From: Drosophila persimilis
Taxonomy: Eukaryota > Arthropoda > Insecta > Diptera > Drosophilidae
Reading direction: 5' to 3'
Assembly (NCBI RefSeq): GCF_003286085.1
Contig: NW_020825289.1
Span: 2,046,001-2,110,000 of the forward strand
DNA length: 64,000 nucleotides
The position numbers and the translations under genes are program-made. Under the pieces are notes generated by a model, which ran no database searches, was not told where the DNA came from, and saw nothing but the letters and a program-made list of their open reading frames with translations. The first letter of the stretch is position 1. Each line of letters begins with the position of its first letter. Below, piece after piece: positions 62,773-64,000 of the stretch.

Positions 62773-62954
62773 ATATACATATTTACGTACTATTTCTTTT
62801 TCCATACTGTTTGGAACGGATATATGAAAGAATCTTCAACGCCATAATGTTCATAACATACCTTAATTCTTAATTAACATCACAGACTAAATAGATAAAC
62901 CCGTTCCGACCGTTCCAACCGTTTGTATATTTTACATTTCATTGCATCGAAATT
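62773..62954 (+). repeat. Tandem-array flank after the solo LTR
   Basis: Matches 53205-53410 and 60082-60262 (GAAAGAATCTTCAACGCC, GATAAACCCGTTCCGACCG) with small differences. It ends at about 62954 where the LINE begins. Confidence 0.75.
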
Positions 62955-64000
62955 TCTGGTCTGATGAGCTCGTGAGGTAGCTCAAAGGGGGCCTAGCTGA
63001 GGCCACCGGACGGGTCGCGGGTTGCGGATAGCGAACGGCCTATCTCGGTAGGTCAGCTGCGAATAAGTGGGCATTCCGCTTCGGGAGAGTACCGAAATAA
63101 GCAGTCCCGGACAGCCAGCGGGTATTAGCTAGGTAGCAGCACTGACGATGCGCTTGTGGTGCCGCCTCAATAAGTAGCTCACACACTCCCATCCATACAC
63201 AATACCTACCCTACTACATCCCAACCCCCACACCCACCTCACACCGGGCCGGACTAAGTGTGTTACTCGACCCGTGCCGAGAGTCAGCCTGGCTGGGGCC
63301 CGGTATAAAAACTAGCCCAGTCGCTAACGGAGGGCTCATGGACTTGGCAGCCCCCTGTTCTAATGATGCCTTACCCGGGCAACGTGGATCTCTGCCCGGG
63401 CTGACCTTTCCCTTTCTCTGCATCTCGTGGGAATAAGATGTATAACAACAAAAAATACAAACCAAAAAAACAAATGAGTGCGGCGCTCCCCAAATGCCAA
63501 CCGGGAGCAATCCCAAGCACGGAAAGGCAGCGACCCAAAGGCCTGGCCCAACCGGCTCTACAGCAGGGAATACCTTTAAGGTGGAAGGTGCTTGTGCGAA
63601 CCCGAGGGGGTCCCATCCCGAATCCGGAGTGGGTGGCAAGGTAACTCCCGAAGCTGACACCTTGGAAGGAAAGCTAAGCAATATTGCGGCTGCCCGACCT
63701 TCTGGTAAAGCGGAGGGCGTTGACTTGCCGTCGACAAGCGCCCAAGCCAGACAATACACGCCAGCAATGAAGCCAGCACATCAGCCGACTGGCTGAAGAA
63801 AGTGGAATGGGCTTCGGCCGTGCTCCCGGAGTTCACCTTGGAACAGAAAAAGGTGGCTCCCCAAGCCAAGAGGCAGCGCTCGCAGGAGACACCAGGACCG
63901 GCAGCAAAGCGCACCAGAGTGCTGCCAAATGTCTCTTTTGCGCAGATTGCCAAGGAGAGGACGCTTATTGGTGTGGTCCTCGACAAAGACCCAGGACCAC
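62955..64000 (+). mobile_element. LINE 5' end, LOA-like, running off the window
   Basis: A GC-rich 5' UTR (62955-63480) with several short hairpins is followed by an ORF1 whose end resembles the ORF1 of the element at 17736-22560. The insertion interrupts the tandem array flank. The rest, with ORF2, would lie beyond 64000. Confidence 0.6.
63494..64000 (+). CDS. LOA-like LINE ORF1, partial
   Basis: The frame from 63494 (MPTGSNPKHGKAATQRPG, low-complexity, Pro/Gly/Lys) runs to a stop at 63796. Around 63770 another frame takes over and stays open to the end of the window: ADWLKKVEWASAVLPEF, a basic region (KRQRSQETPGPAAKRTRV) and SFAQIAKERTLIGVVLDKD, which recalls the start of the DUF4780-like domain (RHLIVALIDRSEEN at the other LINE). 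So a frameshift of one base lies near 63765. ORF1 is cut by the window edge. Confidence 0.55.

Noticed and set aside
62955-62990. Hammerhead-like CTGATGAG near the LINE start
   Set aside because: The stem after it is followed by AAAG, not GAAA, and no matching cleavage arm was found, so a hammerhead is not supported.
62990-63085. HDV-like ribozyme in the LINE 5' UTR
   Set aside because: GCGAA after a hairpin resembles the HDV J4/2 joint, but no convincing P1 helix could be paired; kept only as a structured-RNA finding.
63214-63759. Long minus-strand frame over the LINE 5' end
   Set aside because: Antisense to a GC-rich 5' UTR and ORF1; no domain.

Overview
The window looks like repeat-packed Drosophila DNA, probably pericentromeric heterochromatin or a dot-type chromosome. 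Nearly all recognisable coding sequence is retrotransposon: BEL/Pao, a 17.6/297-like gypsy group, CR1-like and LOA-like LINEs, plus mini-me/DINE-1 type non-autonomous repeats and a hAT relic. Introns are short (62 and 74 nt) with insect-type splice sites. No bacterial, CRISPR, tRNA or rRNA feature was seen. The species cannot be fixed from sequence alone.

Layout. 1-13170: nested insertions. A BEL element (BEL-B0, minus) is split by BEL-A (minus, 635-12502), which is split by a CR1-like LINE (plus, about 4640-10950), which holds another BEL-B copy (minus, about 5774-10030). 13172-17155: BEL fragments on plus, with BEL-C inserted between two LTRs (13508-16852) and a 5-bp target duplication. 17736-22560: a LOA-clade LINE (minus) with ORF1 and an endonuclease/RT/RNase H ORF2, lightly broken. 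22905-24490: gypsy-group fossil. 25131-25520: hAT relic. 26951-28103: a second copy of the BEL-A/BEL-B junction at 11826-13011, so a segmental duplication.

28651-30943 (minus) is the one apparent host gene. Three exons join in frame into a 718-residue protein with signal peptide, leucine-rich repeats, a C-terminal LRR cap, a beta-sandwich-like region, one membrane helix and a 115-residue cytoplasmic tail. A poly(A) signal lies just downstream. A TATA-containing GC-rich segment at 31140-31410 is a candidate promoter and 5' UTR exon.

31805-39600: BEL-B2 (minus) interrupted by a nearly full CR1-like LINE (32560-37142, plus). 40123-42992: a cluster of mini-me/DINE-1 type repeats. 42993-62954: a tandem array of at least three copies of a local segment, each holding the same 17.6/297-like LTR element at the same ATAT target, in three states: short internally reduced (50413-53204), longer (55330-60081) and solo LTR (62179-62772). 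The first unit was also hit by a second CR1-like LINE (43354-47980) and by a DINE that itself took a LINE. 62955-64000: the 5' end and ORF1 of another LINE, running off the window.

The transposons form no pathway together; they record successive insertions and duplications around one surviving receptor-like gene.
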